The notes under the pieces were generated by a model. The model was not told the origin of the DNA and made no database searches. It worked only from the letters and a program-made list of their open reading frames with translations. Positions 34,242 to 48,938 of a stretch of DNA of 64,000 nucleotides are shown one piece after another. The DNA is from Sphingomonas sp. KR3-1 (GTDB taxonomy: Bacteria; Pseudomonadota; Alphaproteobacteria; Sphingomonadales; Sphingomonadaceae): assembly GCF_040049295.1 (NCBI RefSeq), contig NZ_JBDZDQ010000001.1, forward strand, positions 1,984,001 to 2,048,000. The letters run 5' to 3'. The number at the start of each line of letters is the position of its first letter. The first letter of the stretch is position 1. Both the position numbers and the translations under genes were made by a program.

Positions 34242-37200
34242 ATGAACCCGTCCGCTCCGTTCGCCGCGTTCGCTCCGCCCGTTCGCCCGGCGACGCCGCT
34301 CCGCCAGGCTATCACCGCCGCCTATCGCCGTGACGAGCGCGCGGCGCTGGCCCCGCTGCTCGACGCCGCGACGCTCGACGACACCACTCGCGCTGCGATC
34401 CGCGAGACCGCGACTCGGCTGGTAACCGGCCTGCGCGCCCGGCGCCGCAGCGGTGCGGTCGAAGCGCTGGTCCAGGAATATGCGCTGTCGAGCGAGGAGG
34501 GCGTCGCGCTGATGTGCCTTGCCGAGGCGCTGTTGCGCATCCCCGACGACGCCACCCGCGACGCGCTGATCCGCGACAAGATCGCCGATGGCGACTGGCG
34601 CGCGCATCTCGGCGGCAAGCCGCTCTTCGTCAACGCCGCGACCTGGGCGCTGGTGGTAACGGGCAAGCTGGTGAGCACTGCCGACGACAAGGGCCTAGGC
34701 GCCGCCCTCATGCGCCTCGTCGCCCGCGCCGGCGAGCCGGTGATCCGCCGCGCGATCGACATCGCGATGCGGATGATGGGCGAGCAGTTCGTCACCGGCG
34801 AGACGATCGCCGAGGCGCTCAAGCGCGCCCGGCACGAGGAGGCCAAGGGCTTTCGCTACAGCTATGACATGCTCGGCGAGGCGGCGACCACCGGCGCCGA
34901 TGCCGAGCGCTATTACCGCGATTACGAGAACGCGATCCACGCGATCGGCAAGGCCTCGGCCGGGCGCGGCATCTATGAAGGGCCGGGCATCTCGATCAAG
35001 CTCTCGGCGCTGCATCCGCGCTATGCCCGCTCGCAGGCGGACCGGGTGATGGGCGAGCTGCTGCCCCGGGTGAAGACGCTGGCGGCGCTTGCGCGCAGCT
35101 ATGATATCGGGCTCAACATCGACGCCGAGGAAGCCGACCGGCTCGAGCTCTCGCTCGACCTGCTCGAGAGCCTGGCGCTCGATCCGGACCTGGTGGGCTG
35201 GGACGGGCTCGGCTTCGTCGTCCAGGCCTATGGCAAGCGCTGCCCGTTCGTGCTCGACTGGATCATCGATCTCGCCGAGCGCGCCGGTCGCCGGATCATG
35301 GTCCGGCTGGTCAAGGGCGCCTATTGGGATGCCGAGATCAAGCGCGCCCAGGTCGACGGGCTGGCCGACTTCCCGGTCTATACCCGCAAGCTCCACACCG
35401 ACGTCTCGTACATCGCCTGCGCGCGGAAACTGCTCGCGGCTACCGACCGGGTGTTCCCGCAATTCGCCACGCACAATGCGCAGACGCTGGCGACGATCTA
35501 CCAGCTCGCCGGGCCCGATTTCGCGGTCGGCAAGTACGAGTTTCAGTGCCTGCACGGCATGGGCGAGCCGCTCTACGAGCAGGTCGTCGGTGCGGACAAG
35601 CTGAACCGCCCGTGCCGCATCTATGCGCCGGTCGGCACGCACGAGACGCTGCTCGCCTATCTGGTGCGCCGCCTGCTCGAGAACGGCGCCAACTCGTCCT
35701 TCGTCAACCGCATCGCCGATCCCGAGGTCGCGATTGCCGAGCTGGTCGCCGATCCCGCCGAACAGGTCCGCGCGATGCCCGATCCGGGCGCGCCTCACGA
35801 TCAGATCGCGCTGCCTGGCAGTCTCTATCCCGATCGCCGCAATTCGGACGGGTTCGATCTCAGCGACGAGAATGCGCTCGCCTCGCTGAGCGAAGCGCTG
35901 CGCAACAGTGCGACGATCGACCGGCGCGCCGCGCCTGCGGACGGGCAGGGCACGGAGCGCAAGGTCCTCAATCCTGCCGATCACCGCGACATTGTCGGCG
36001 TGGTGGTCGAGGCCTCGCCGGACGCGGCAGCCGCCGCCGTCGCCCGCGCCGCTGCGTCCGATTGGCACCGCACCCAGGTCGAGGAGCGCGCTGCGATGCT
36101 CGAGCGTGCTGCCAGCGCGATGCAGGCGCGCATGCCGCTGCTGCTCGGCCTGATCGTGCGCGAGGCCGGCAAGTCGCTGCCCAATGCCATCGCCGAAGTG
36201 CGCGAGGCGATCGACTTCCTGCGCTATTATGCTGGTCAGGCGCGCGTCAGCTTCGGCCCGGTCCAGGCGCCGCTCGGACCGGTGGTCTGCATCAGCCCGT
36301 GGAATTTCCCGCTCGCGATCTTCACCGGCCAGGTCGCCGCCGCGCTCGTCGCGGGCAATCCGGTGCTCGCCAAGCCCGCCGAGGAGACGCCGCTGATCGC
36401 CGCCCAGGCCGTGGCGCTGCTCCACGAGGCCGGCGTGCCGGCGGATGCGCTCCAGCTCGTCCCCGGCGACGGCAGGATCGGCGCGGCACTGGTCGGCGCG
36501 GCGGAGACGGCGGGGGTGATGTTCACCGGCTCCACCGATGTCGCGCGGCTGATCCAGCGCCAGCTCGCGTCGTGCCTCTCGCCCTCGGGCAAGCCCATCC
36601 CGCTGGTCGCCGAGACCGGCGGCCAGAATGCGATGATCGTCGATTCGTCCGCGCTCGCCGAGCAGGTGGTGGCGGACGTCATCGCCTCGGCGTTCGACAG
36701 CGCCGGCCAGCGCTGCTCGGCGCTGCGCATCCTCTGCCTGCAGGAGGAAGTCGCCGATCGCACGCTGGCGATGCTCAAGGGCGCGCTCAAGGAGCTGCGG
36801 ATCGGCCGCACCGATGCGCTCGCGGTCGATACCGGCCCGGTGATCACCGCCGAGGCGCAGGGCAATATCGAGCGCTACATCGCGACGATGCGCGGCCGCG
36901 GCCACCGAATCGAGCAGCAGGAGCTGCCGGCGAGCGCCGCGCACGGCACCTTCGTCGCCCCGACGATCATCGAGATCGGCCATATCGCCGATGTCGAGCG
37001 CGAGGTGTTCGGCCCCGTGCTCCATGTGCTGCGCTACGCCCGCGAGGACCTGTCGGCGCTGGTCGATGCGATCAACGCCACCGGCTATGGCCTCACCTTC
37101 GGCTTGCACACCCGGCTCGACGCGACGATTGCCGAAGTGACCGCGCGAGTGAACGCCGGCAATCTCTATGTGAACCGCAACGTGATCGGCGCGATCGTCG

Positions 37201-37823
37201 GCGTGCAGCCTTTCGGCGGGCACGGGCTTTCGGGCACCGGGCCGAAGGCGGGCGGGCCGCTCTATCTCGGCCGCCTCGCCGAGGTGGCGCCCGCGGTGCT
37301 GGCAGCGGCGCCGTCGCCGCTGCTCGCCGAATTCATTGCCTGGCTCGAAGCCCAGGGCGAGGCCGAGGCGGCCGCCGCGGCGCGCGCCCAGGCCGCCCCG
37401 CTCGGCCTCGAGCGCGAGCTGCCTGGCCCGGTAGGCGAGCGCAACCTCTATGCGCTCCATCCGCGCGGCCGGGTGCTGCTTCGCCCCGAAACCCGTGCGG
37501 GCCTGTTCGCCCAGATCGCCGCGGTGCTGGCGACCGGCAATCGCGCGACGGTGGAGGGCATGGCGCTCCCCGCCGACCTGCCGCCGCACATCGCTGCGCT
37601 GTTCGTCCCCGATGCCGCCGAGCCCTTCGCCGCGGCGCTCGTCGAAGCCAGCGCACAGGTCGCTGCGCTGGCCGAGGAGATGGCGGCGCGCGAAGGCCCG
37701 ATCGTCCCGGTGCTCGCCGCGGGCGCCACGGGCTATCCCGCCGCGATGCTGCTCGCCGAAGTCTCGGTCTCGATCAACACCACCGCTGCCGGCGGCAATG
37801 CGAGCCTGATGACGCTCGATTGA
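34242..37823 (+). CDS. putA: PutA, bifunctional proline dehydrogenase / P5C dehydrogenase
   Basis: 1193 residues from the ATG at 34242. The FAD-dependent proline dehydrogenase barrel spans about 160-480, with YEGPGISIKLSALHPRYARS, GLGFVVQAYGKRCP and ATHNAQTLATI. The aldehyde dehydrogenase domain spans about 560-1010, with PWNFPLAIFTGQVAAAL, VAETGGQNAMIVDSSAL (catalytic Glu) and SAGQRCSALRILCLQ (catalytic Cys). A C-terminal domain of about 170 residues follows, as in long PutAs. There is no ribbon-helix-helix DNA-binding N-terminus, which fits the presence of a separate regulator. It converts proline to glutamate. Confidence 0.96.
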   Translation: MNPSAPFAAFAPPVRPATPLRQAITAAYRRDERAALAPLLDAATLDDTTRAAIRETATRLVTGLRARRRSGAVEALVQEYALSSEEGVALMCLAEALLRIPDDATRDALIRDKIADGDWRAHLGGKPLFVNAATWALVVTGKLVSTADDKGLGAALMRLVARAGEPVIRRAIDIAMRMMGEQFVTGETIAEALKRARHEEAKGFRYSYDMLGEAATTGADAERYYRDYENAIHAIGKASAGRGIYEGPGISIKLSALHPRYARSQADRVMGELLPRVKTLAALARSYDIGLNIDAEEADRLELSLDLLESLALDPDLVGWDGLGFVVQAYGKRCPFVLDWIIDLAERAGRRIMVRLVKGAYWDAEIKRAQVDGLADFPVYTRKLHTDVSYIACARKLLAATDRVFPQFATHNAQTLATIYQLAGPDFAVGKYEFQCLHGMGEPLYEQVVGADKLNRPCRIYAPVGTHETLLAYLVRRLLENGANSSFVNRIADPEVAIAELVADPAEQVRAMPDPGAPHDQIALPGSLYPDRRNSDGFDLSDENALASLSEALRNSATIDRRAAPADGQGTERKVLNPADHRDIVGVVVEASPDAAAAAVARAAASDWHRTQVEERAAMLERAASAMQARMPLLLGLIVREAGKSLPNAIAEVREAIDFLRYYAGQARVSFGPVQAPLGPVVCISPWNFPLAIFTGQVAAALVAGNPVLAKPAEETPLIAAQAVALLHEAGVPADALQLVPGDGRIGAALVGAAETAGVMFTGSTDVARLIQRQLASCLSPSGKPIPLVAETGGQNAMIVDSSALAEQVVADVIASAFDSAGQRCSALRILCLQEEVADRTLAMLKGALKELRIGRTDALAVDTGPVITAEAQGNIERYIATMRGRGHRIEQQELPASAAHGTFVAPTIIEIGHIADVEREVFGPVLHVLRYAREDLSALVDAINATGYGLTFGLHTRLDATIAEVTARVNAGNLYVNRNVIGAIVGVQPFGGHGLSGTGPKAGGPLYLGRLAEVAPAVLAAAPSPLLAEFIAWLEAQGEAEAAAAARAQAAPLGLERELPGPVGERNLYALHPRGRVLLRPETRAGLFAQIAAVLATGNRATVEGMALPADLPPHIAALFVPDAAEPFAAALVEASAQVAALAEEMAAREGPIVPVLAAGATGYPAAMLLAEVSVSINTTAAGGNASLMTLD

Positions 37824-38034
37824 CGCACTGCACAACAATAATCTTGCGCGGCCCCGGTCCGGCTTCTAGATGCAGTCCCGCATCAAGAGTCGGACCGAAG
37901 TTCGACGCCAACCTGCTCCCGAGCAAGGTGGCGCTCTCGCAAGAGGGGATGTGGCCGGACCGGCAAACAACGGGACCCCATGCCGCATTTTCGTCGATCC
38001 GATGCCTGGTGCCGAACCAAGCAAGGACCCGATC

Positions 38035-39090
38035 ATGACGACCCAGCCCCAGCAATTCGCAAGCGACAATTATGCCGGCATCTGCCCGGAGGCGCTCGAT
38101 GCGATGCTGGCGGCCAATGCCGGCTCGGCGGTCGCCTACGGCGATGACGAATGGACCCAGCGCGCCGCAGATGCCTTCCGCACGCTGTTCGACGCCGATG
38201 CCGAGATATTCTTTGTCTTCAACGGCACCGCCGCCAATTCGCTCGCGCTCGCCTCGCTCTGCCAATCCTATCACAGCGTGATCTGCGCGGCCTCGGCGCA
38301 TGTCGAGACCGATGAGTGCGGCGCGCCCGAATTCTTCTCCAACGGCTCGAAGCTGCTCGTCGCCCAGACCGCCGATGGCAAACTGACTCCCGACGCGATC
38401 CGCGCGCTGGCAACCAGCCGCTCGGACATTCATTTTCCCAAGCCGCGCGTCGCCACGATCACCCAGCCTACCGAGACGGGGCAGGTCTATACGATCGACG
38501 AGATCCGCGCGATCTCGGCGGTCTGCCGCGAGCTCGGCCTCAAGCTCCACATGGACGGGGCGCGCTTCCCGCATGCCTGTGCCACGCTCGGCTGCACGCC
38601 TGGCGAGATGACCTGGGGCGCCGGCATCGACGTGCTCTGCTTCGGCGGCACCAAGAACGGCATGGCGGTGGGCGAGGCGATCCTGTTCTTCGATCGCGCG
38701 CTCGCCGAGGATTTCGACTATCGCTGCAAGCAGGCCGGGCAGCTCGCCTCCAAGATGCGCTTCCTGTCCGCGCCCTGGATCGGGCTGCTCGAGAGCGGCG
38801 CCTGGCTGCGCAATGCCGAGCATGGCAATGCCCTGGCGCGCGGGTTCGCGGCGCAGGTGGCGGACCTGCCCGGCGTGCGGCCGATCTTCCCGGTCGAATC
38901 GAACTCGGTCTTCCTCGAGGCGCCCGCCGCGGTGCTCGACCGGCTCGCGGCGCGCGGCTGGCGCTTCTATACCTTCATCGGCGGCGGTGCCCGCTTCATG
39001 TTCGCCTGGGACGCCCAGCCCGAGCGCGTCGCCCAGCTCGCGGCGGACCTGCGCGAGGCGGTCGGCGCGGAGACGGCGCAGGCCGCCTGA
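38035..39090 (+). CDS. ltaE: Low-specificity L-threonine aldolase
   Basis: 351 residues. The start is the ATG at 38035 with AAGGA upstream; the frame is open to 37870, but that part has no family resemblance. The PLP-enzyme signs are FASDNYAGICPEALDAM, LKLHMDGARFPHACATLG and the Schiff-base Lys in CFGGTKNGMAVGEAILFF. It cleaves threonine or allo-threonine to glycine and acetaldehyde. The longer Ala-rich form is typical of proteobacteria. Confidence 0.9.
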   Translation: MTTQPQQFASDNYAGICPEALDAMLAANAGSAVAYGDDEWTQRAADAFRTLFDADAEIFFVFNGTAANSLALASLCQSYHSVICAASAHVETDECGAPEFFSNGSKLLVAQTADGKLTPDAIRALATSRSDIHFPKPRVATITQPTETGQVYTIDEIRAISAVCRELGLKLHMDGARFPHACATLGCTPGEMTWGAGIDVLCFGGTKNGMAVGEAILFFDRALAEDFDYRCKQAGQLASKMRFLSAPWIGLLESGAWLRNAEHGNALARGFAAQVADLPGVRPIFPVESNSVFLEAPAAVLDRLAARGWRFYTFIGGGARFMFAWDAQPERVAQLAADLREAVGAETAQAA

Positions 39091-39167
39091 TCGGCGCGGA
39101 GGCTTGCCACTCCGCCCGCCGCGCGGCATGGGATCGGCAAGCCAGTTTTAGCGTCAGGACCAAGCGC

Positions 39168-40088
39168 ATGAAGGACAAACTCGTAGTGCTGATCGGCGGC
39201 GGCGGTTTCGTCGGCCGCTATGTCGCGCAGGAGCTGCTCGCCGCGGGCGCGCGGGTGCGCGTCGCCCAGCGCCGGCCGCGCGACGCCTGGTTCCTCAAGC
39301 CGCTGGGCGGCCTCGGCCAGACCCAGTTCGTCGCCGCCGACGTCACCCAGCCCGAGACGATCGCGGCGGCGGTCGCCGGTGCCGATGCGGTGGTCAACCT
39401 CGCCGGCGTGCTCAAGGGCGATTTCGACGCCGTGAATACCCAGGGCGCGCGCAATGTCGCCGCGGCTGCCCAGGCGGCCGGCGTCAAGGCGCTCGTCCAT
39501 TTCTCCGCGCTCGGCGCCGACGCCGAATCGCCCTCCGCCTATGGCCGCTCCAAGGCGGCGGGCGAGGCAGCGGTCCGCCAGGCCTTCCCGGCGGCCACCA
39601 TCCTGCGCCCCTCCTTTGTCTTCGGGCGCGAGGACCAGTTCACCAACCGCTTTGCCGCCCTGGTCGGCGCCGGTCCGGTCGTCCCGGTCGTCCGCGCCGA
39701 GGTCCGCTTCCAGCCGGTCTATGTCGTCGATGTCGCCAAGGCAGTCGTCGCCGCGCTCGCCGATCCCGAGGCGCATGCCGGCAAGGCCTATGCGCTCGCC
39801 GGGCCGGACACGCTGACCATGGCCGGCCTGTTCCAGTGGCTTGCCGCCGCGACCGGTCACAAGCCTGCCTTTGCCGAGCTGCCCGATCCGATCGGCGCGC
39901 TGATCGCGGCGCTGCCCGGCACGCCGATCACGCGCGACCAGTGGCGCATGCTCCAGGCCGACAATGTCGCGGGCGATGCTCCCGGCCTTGCCGCGCTCGG
40001 CGTGCGCGCGACTCCGCTCGCCGGCGTCGCGCCGGCATGGCTGGTCCGCTATCGCCGCCACGGCCGTTTCAGCAAGGTCGCTGCCTGA
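39168..40088 (+). CDS. NAD(P)-binding protein of the NDUFA9-like / atypical SDR family
   Basis: 306 residues. The Rossmann motif VVLIGGGGFVGRYVAQELLA is at the N-terminus. The family-typical RVAQRRPRDAWFLKPLG, VHFSALGADAESPSAYGRSK and LRPSFVFGREDQFTNRFA place it with complex I NDUFA9-like proteins. In alphaproteobacteria these are thought to be accessory or assembly factors of NADH dehydrogenase. The active-site Tyr-Lys pair (Y-x3-K) is present. It lies 38 bases before uppP. Confidence 0.85.
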   Translation: MKDKLVVLIGGGGFVGRYVAQELLAAGARVRVAQRRPRDAWFLKPLGGLGQTQFVAADVTQPETIAAAVAGADAVVNLAGVLKGDFDAVNTQGARNVAAAAQAAGVKALVHFSALGADAESPSAYGRSKAAGEAAVRQAFPAATILRPSFVFGREDQFTNRFAALVGAGPVVPVVRAEVRFQPVYVVDVAKAVVAALADPEAHAGKAYALAGPDTLTMAGLFQWLAAATGHKPAFAELPDPIGALIAALPGTPITRDQWRMLQADNVAGDAPGLAALGVRATPLAGVAPAWLVRYRRHGRFSKVAA

Positions 40089-40126
40089 ACCTGTCCGCGC
40101 CCCGGCGCATCGGAGCCTAGCCCAGC

Positions 40127-40933
40127 ATGAGCGAAACCCTCGTCGCGATCCTCCTCGGCATTGTCGAGGGGATCACCGAATTCCTGCCCGTCTCCTCGAC
40201 CGGGCATCTGATCCTCGCTTCCGAGCTGATGGGCTATGACGCCGCCACCTGGGCGATGTTCAACGTCGTCATCCAGCTCGGCGCGATCCTCGCGGTGGTG
40301 GTGCTCTATTGGCGCACCTTCTGGGCGGTGGCCGAGGGGCTCCTCAAGCGGAACCCGGTCTCGTGGCGCTTCCTGCGCAACCTGGTCGTCGCCTTCATCC
40401 CCGCCGCGGTGATCGGCCTGGCGCTGCACAAGCATATCGAGGCGCTGCTCGGCAAGCCGATGGTGGTCGCCTGGGCGCTGCTGCTCGGCGGCATCGCGAT
40501 CCTGGTGATCGAGCGGCTGGTGAAGAGCGCGACGATCCACGGCATTGCCGAGATCCCGCTGGTCCGCGCGCTCGGCATCGGCTTCATCCAGTGCATCTCG
40601 ATGATCCCGGGCGTCAGCCGCTCGGGCGCGACGATCATGGGCGCGCTCAGCCTGGGCGTCGAGCGCCGCACCGCGGCCGAGTTCAGCTTCTTCCTCGCCA
40701 TCCCGACGATGCTCGGCGCGACCGTGCTCGAACTCGCCAAGAACCACGACTCGATCACCAGCGGCCGAGTCGGCTGGAGCGAGATCGGCATCGGCTTCGT
40801 CACCGCCTTCCTGGTCGCCATCGTGGTGATCAAGCTGTTCGTCGGCATCGTCTCCAAGCACGGCTTTGCGCCCTTCGCCTGGTATCGAATCATCGCCGGC
40901 GCCGGGGCAATTGCCTGGCTCTCCCTACGGTAA
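40127..40933 (+). CDS. uppP: UppP (BacA), undecaprenyl-diphosphatase
   Basis: 268 residues with eight or so hydrophobic segments. The catalytic motifs GIVEGITEFLPVSSTGHLIL and ISMIPGVSRSGATIMGAL are intact. It removes a phosphate from undecaprenyl diphosphate, recycling the lipid carrier for peptidoglycan and other polymers at the inner membrane. Confidence 0.95.
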   Translation: MSETLVAILLGIVEGITEFLPVSSTGHLILASELMGYDAATWAMFNVVIQLGAILAVVVLYWRTFWAVAEGLLKRNPVSWRFLRNLVVAFIPAAVIGLALHKHIEALLGKPMVVAWALLLGGIAILVIERLVKSATIHGIAEIPLVRALGIGFIQCISMIPGVSRSGATIMGALSLGVERRTAAEFSFFLAIPTMLGATVLELAKNHDSITSGRVGWSEIGIGFVTAFLVAIVVIKLFVGIVSKHGFAPFAWYRIIAGAGAIAWLSLR

Positions 40934-41056
40934 GGTCCGGATCGGCCGTAAATTGGCGCAATAATCTTTCAAATTGCTGCGGCCTAGGCCAGAAAATGCA
41001 ATAAAGGTCAGCATTGCTGCCTTTTACCGACTCGCCAGCGGCGTTAGGCGCGCCCT

Positions 41057-42508
41057 ATGGCGGAAACGATGCTCAAATTCGTTGGAACGGCGCAGGCTTA
41101 TCCGGGCAAGCGCGAGGCTGAACTGCGTGCGGAGGATTTCCGCGAGATCGCGGATCGCTATGCGGTGCCTACGGCCGAGGAACAGGCGAGCCGCTGCTCG
41201 CAGTGCGGCGTGCCCTATTGCTCGGTGCATTGCCCGCTGCACAACCACATCCCCGACTGGCTGCGCCTGACGGCCGAAGGGCGGCTGCGCGAGGCCTATC
41301 AGCTGTCGAACAGCACCTCGACCATGCCCGAGATCTGCGGCCGCATCTGCCCGCAAGACCGGCTGTGCGAAGGCAATTGCGTCATCGAATTCTCCGGCCA
41401 CGGCGCCGTCACCATCGGCTCGGTCGAGAAGTTCATCACCGATACGGCGTGGGAAGAAGGCTGGGTCGAGCCGGTCGCGGTCGGCCCTTCGCGCGGCCAG
41501 TCGGTCGGCATCGTCGGCGCGGGCCCGGCGGGGCTCGCCGCTGCCGAATATCTCCGCGAATATGGCTATGACGTGCACGTCTATGACCGGCACGACCGCG
41601 CCGGCGGACTGCTCACCTACGGCATTCCGGGTTTCAAGCTCGAGAAGCAGATCGTCATGCGGCGCATCGAGCGGCTCGAACAGGGCGGCATCGTCTTCCA
41701 CATGGGCTTCGAGATCGGCCGCGATGCGAGCCTCGACGAGCTGCGCAAGCGCCACACCACGCTGCTGATCGCCACCGGCGTCTACAAGGCGCGCGGCATC
41801 CAGGCGCCGGGCGTCGGCGCGCAGGGGATCGTCGAGGCGCTCGACTATCTCACCGCGTCAAACCGCAAGGGCTTTGGCGACGCGGTGCCGGCATTCGACG
41901 ACGGCACGCTCGATGCGAACGGCAAGCATGTCGTGGTGATCGGCGGCGGCGACACCGCGATGGACTGCGTGCGCACCGCCGTGCGCCAGGGTGCCGCCTC
42001 GGTGAAGTGCCTCTATCGCCGCGACCGCGCCAACATGCCCGGCTCGCAGCGCGAGACCGCCAATGCCGAGGAAGAGGGCGTCGAGTTCGTCTGGCTCTCG
42101 GCGCCGGAAGCGTTCGATTCCAAGGACAATGGGGGCACCGACAAGGTCAGCGGCGTGCGCGCCACGCGCATGCGCCTCGGCGCGCCCGATGCCTCGGGCC
42201 GCCGCGCGCCCGAACTCGATCCGGGCGGCGCCTTCCAGCTCCAGGCCGATCTCGTCATCAAGGCGCTTGGCTTCGAGCCAGAGGACCTGCCTCGCCTGTT
42301 CGGTGCCGAGGCGCTGGGCGTCACCCGCTGGGGCACGCTGCGCACCGACGGGCGCACGATGATGACCAGCCTCGACGGCGTTTTCGCAGCCGGCGATATT
42401 GTCCGCGGCGCGAGTCTCGTCGTCTGGGCGATTCGCGACGGCCGCGATGTTGCGGCGCATATGCATGCCTGGATGCGCGCCCGCGCCGATACGGCTCGGG
42501 CTGCTTGA
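41057..42508 (+). CDS. gltD: GltD, glutamate synthase small subunit
   Basis: 483 residues. The N-terminal Fe-S domain has CSQCGVPYCSVHCPLHN and CGRICPQDRLCEGNC. Two nucleotide-binding motifs follow: GIVGAGPAGLAAAEYLREYG and HVVVIGGGDTAMDCVRTAVR. The C-terminal FAAGDIVRGASLVVWAIRDG is typical. It transfers electrons from NADPH to GltB in the GOGAT reaction. gltB lies downstream, after two DUF2059 genes. Confidence 0.96.
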   Translation: MAETMLKFVGTAQAYPGKREAELRAEDFREIADRYAVPTAEEQASRCSQCGVPYCSVHCPLHNHIPDWLRLTAEGRLREAYQLSNSTSTMPEICGRICPQDRLCEGNCVIEFSGHGAVTIGSVEKFITDTAWEEGWVEPVAVGPSRGQSVGIVGAGPAGLAAAEYLREYGYDVHVYDRHDRAGGLLTYGIPGFKLEKQIVMRRIERLEQGGIVFHMGFEIGRDASLDELRKRHTTLLIATGVYKARGIQAPGVGAQGIVEALDYLTASNRKGFGDAVPAFDDGTLDANGKHVVVIGGGDTAMDCVRTAVRQGAASVKCLYRRDRANMPGSQRETANAEEEGVEFVWLSAPEAFDSKDNGGTDKVSGVRATRMRLGAPDASGRRAPELDPGGAFQLQADLVIKALGFEPEDLPRLFGAEALGVTRWGTLRTDGRTMMTSLDGVFAAGDIVRGASLVVWAIRDGRDVAAHMHAWMRARADTARAA

Positions 42509-42522
42509 TAAGGTTGATGTCG

Positions 42523-43218
42523 ATGAAGCCGTTCCTTGCTGCCCTTGCCCTTGGTGTCGCCGCGCTTTCTCCCGCCCAGGCCTTTGCCGGGGCGCCGATC
42601 GCCGCGCCGGTGGCCGATGGCGATGTCCAGAAGCTCGTCGCGCTGATGGCGCCGGAGGATTCGATCACGCGCCTTGCCGGCCGCGCCTTCGATACCGGCA
42701 TGGATCAGGAAATCGCCGCCGACGCCAAGATGAAGGCGGTGTTCGATGCCAATCCGGGCCTGCGCGAGCAGGTCGGCGCGCGGCTGCGCACCGAATTCAC
42801 CACGATCCTGGTCGGTGCGCTGCCCTCGCTGCGTGCCCAGCTCAGCGGCATCCTCCAGGCCGAGCTGACTCCGGCCGAAGTGACCGACACGCTCACCTTC
42901 TTCTCCAGCCCGACCGGCGCCAAGGTGCGCGCCTCGGTCTATGAATCGATGGGCGAGGCGCCGGGCCAGTCGCAGGCGGAGATGCAGCAGGCGGCGATCC
43001 AGGCGGTGATGAGCAAGATGACCGCGGAAGACTATCCCGCGCTGATGGCATTCGGTGGCAGCACCGCCGCGCAGAAGATGAACACGGTCAACCCCAAGAT
43101 CCAGGCAGCGAGCCAGGCCTGGGCGGAGAAGCTCGTCGTCGCCAACAAGCCCCGGATGGAAGCGCTCGCCACCAAGCTGACTGCCGACTATCTCGCCGGC
43201 AAGCAGAAGGCCAACTGA
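42523..43218 (+). CDS. DUF2059-family exported protein, copy 1
   Basis: 231 residues from the ATG at 42523, which has ATAAGG nine bases upstream; an ATG six bases earlier is too close to it. A signal peptide (1-23, ending QAFA) precedes a helical domain with ELTPAEVTDTLTFFSSPTGA, the DUF2059 core. The family has no tested function. The gene sits between gltD and gltB with a TGATG junction to copy 2. Confidence 0.8.
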   Translation: MKPFLAALALGVAALSPAQAFAGAPIAAPVADGDVQKLVALMAPEDSITRLAGRAFDTGMDQEIAADAKMKAVFDANPGLREQVGARLRTEFTTILVGALPSLRAQLSGILQAELTPAEVTDTLTFFSSPTGAKVRASVYESMGEAPGQSQAEMQQAAIQAVMSKMTAEDYPALMAFGGSTAAQKMNTVNPKIQAASQAWAEKLVVANKPRMEALATKLTADYLAGKQKAN

Positions 43219-43957
43219 TGCGCACCGCGCTCGCCGTCTCGCTATGCCTGTTGCCGATGCCGGTGCTCGCCCAATCGGCACCGGCACCGGCGCCGATTGC
43301 CGTGATCCCGGCGGAGAATCTCGCGCTCGCGCGCCAGCTCGCCCAGGTCACCAACAGCGAGGCGATGACGGCGGCGCAGGTCACCCGCATGATCCGCGAG
43401 GCATTGCCGCCGATCTTCGCGTCCGATCCGGACATGCAGGCGCTGGAAAAGCAATATCCCGGCATCACCAAGCGGCTGCTCGATGCCGCCGAGCCGATGC
43501 TGCGCGAAGAGTCGATGCGCAGCCTGCCCAAGCTCTGGGACCGGCTGGCGGCGCTCTATGCGGCGCGGATGACGCCCGCCGAGCTTCGCGAAGTGATCGC
43601 CTTCTACAGCGGCGGCATCAAGGAACGCATGATGGCGGCGGCGACCAACGGCGCGCTCGATACCACGGGGCTGATCAAGGAGGCGATGGCATCGCCCGAG
43701 GGGACGATCAGCAAGGACAGCGTGATGTCGACGGTGACGCGCGGCGCGAAGGACGTGGTGGCGAACCTCTCCCCGGCGGACCGTGCGGCACTGGTCCGCT
43801 TCGGCGCGACGCCGGCCGGCCGCCATTACAACGCGCTGATGCCCGAAGCCGTCACGATCGCGACGGCATGGGCGAACGAGCCCAGCCCGGAGACGGACGC
43901 GAAGCTGATGAAATTGATGACCGGCATGATCGAGCAGGCCGGCAAGGAGTCGTCGAA

Positions 43958-43961
<4 letters not shown>
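43218..43961 (+). CDS. DUF2059-family exported protein, copy 2
   Basis: 247 residues. A signal peptide (1-18, ending VLAQS) is followed by a domain with AARMTPAELREVIAFYSGGI, again the DUF2059 core, and a C-terminal repeat-like LSPADRAALVRFGATPAGRH. It overlaps the start of gltB (GTGA), so translation of gltB may depend on it. It is clearly related to copy 1 but diverged. Confidence 0.8.
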
Positions 43962-48466
<4,505 letters not shown>

Positions 48467-48527
48467 GGTCCCGGCCCGCTACGTCCCGCTCCTCCTCTGG
48501 GAGTATCGGCGTGACTGGGGCGCGGCC

Positions 48528-48896
48528 GTGGCGGGGCTCGCCATCACCGCGCTGCTGGGCTGGTTCGCATGGGAACGGTTGCCCCGCGCCGGGCGCCCAT
48601 CGACGGTGGTGACCGGGACTGTTCGCGATATGCGGCGCGGCTGGCAGCCCCAAAGCAAGTATCTCCTGGTGCGCAAGCCGCTCGCCGAGATCGACGTCAC
48701 ACTGCCCGGTGGCGGGACGGAGCTGCTGGCAGGCGATATCGGCCTGCTCGACCAGTGTCGGCGCGGCGGCCCGATCCGATTGCTGCGCCAGCAGACCAAT
48801 AGCGGCTGGACGGACTGGGCCTTGATGGCGAACCCGTGCCCGCAGCGTGCGAACGGCTCGTCGCAACCGGACTCACCTGTCCGCAAGTCCTTGTGA
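48528..48896 (+). CDS. Hypothetical protein with one membrane helix
   Basis: 122 residues from the GTG at 48528. The frame is open upstream to the end of gltB, and a CTG at 48459 with GAGG eight bases before would add 23 residues, NKVPARYVPLLLWEYRRDWG included, making a better cytoplasmic N-terminus before the helix (AVAGLAITALLGWFAW). The rest looks like an extracytoplasmic beta domain (TVVTGTVRDMRR onward). No family is recognised. The start is undecided. Confidence 0.55.
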   Translation: MAGLAITALLGWFAWERLPRAGRPSTVVTGTVRDMRRGWQPQSKYLLVRKPLAEIDVTLPGGGTELLAGDIGLLDQCRRGGPIRLLRQQTNSGWTDWALMANPCPQRANGSSQPDSPVRKSL

Positions 48897-48938
48897 TATA
48901 AAGCCACGCAGATCCTGACCCCGACTCGGGAGAGTTCC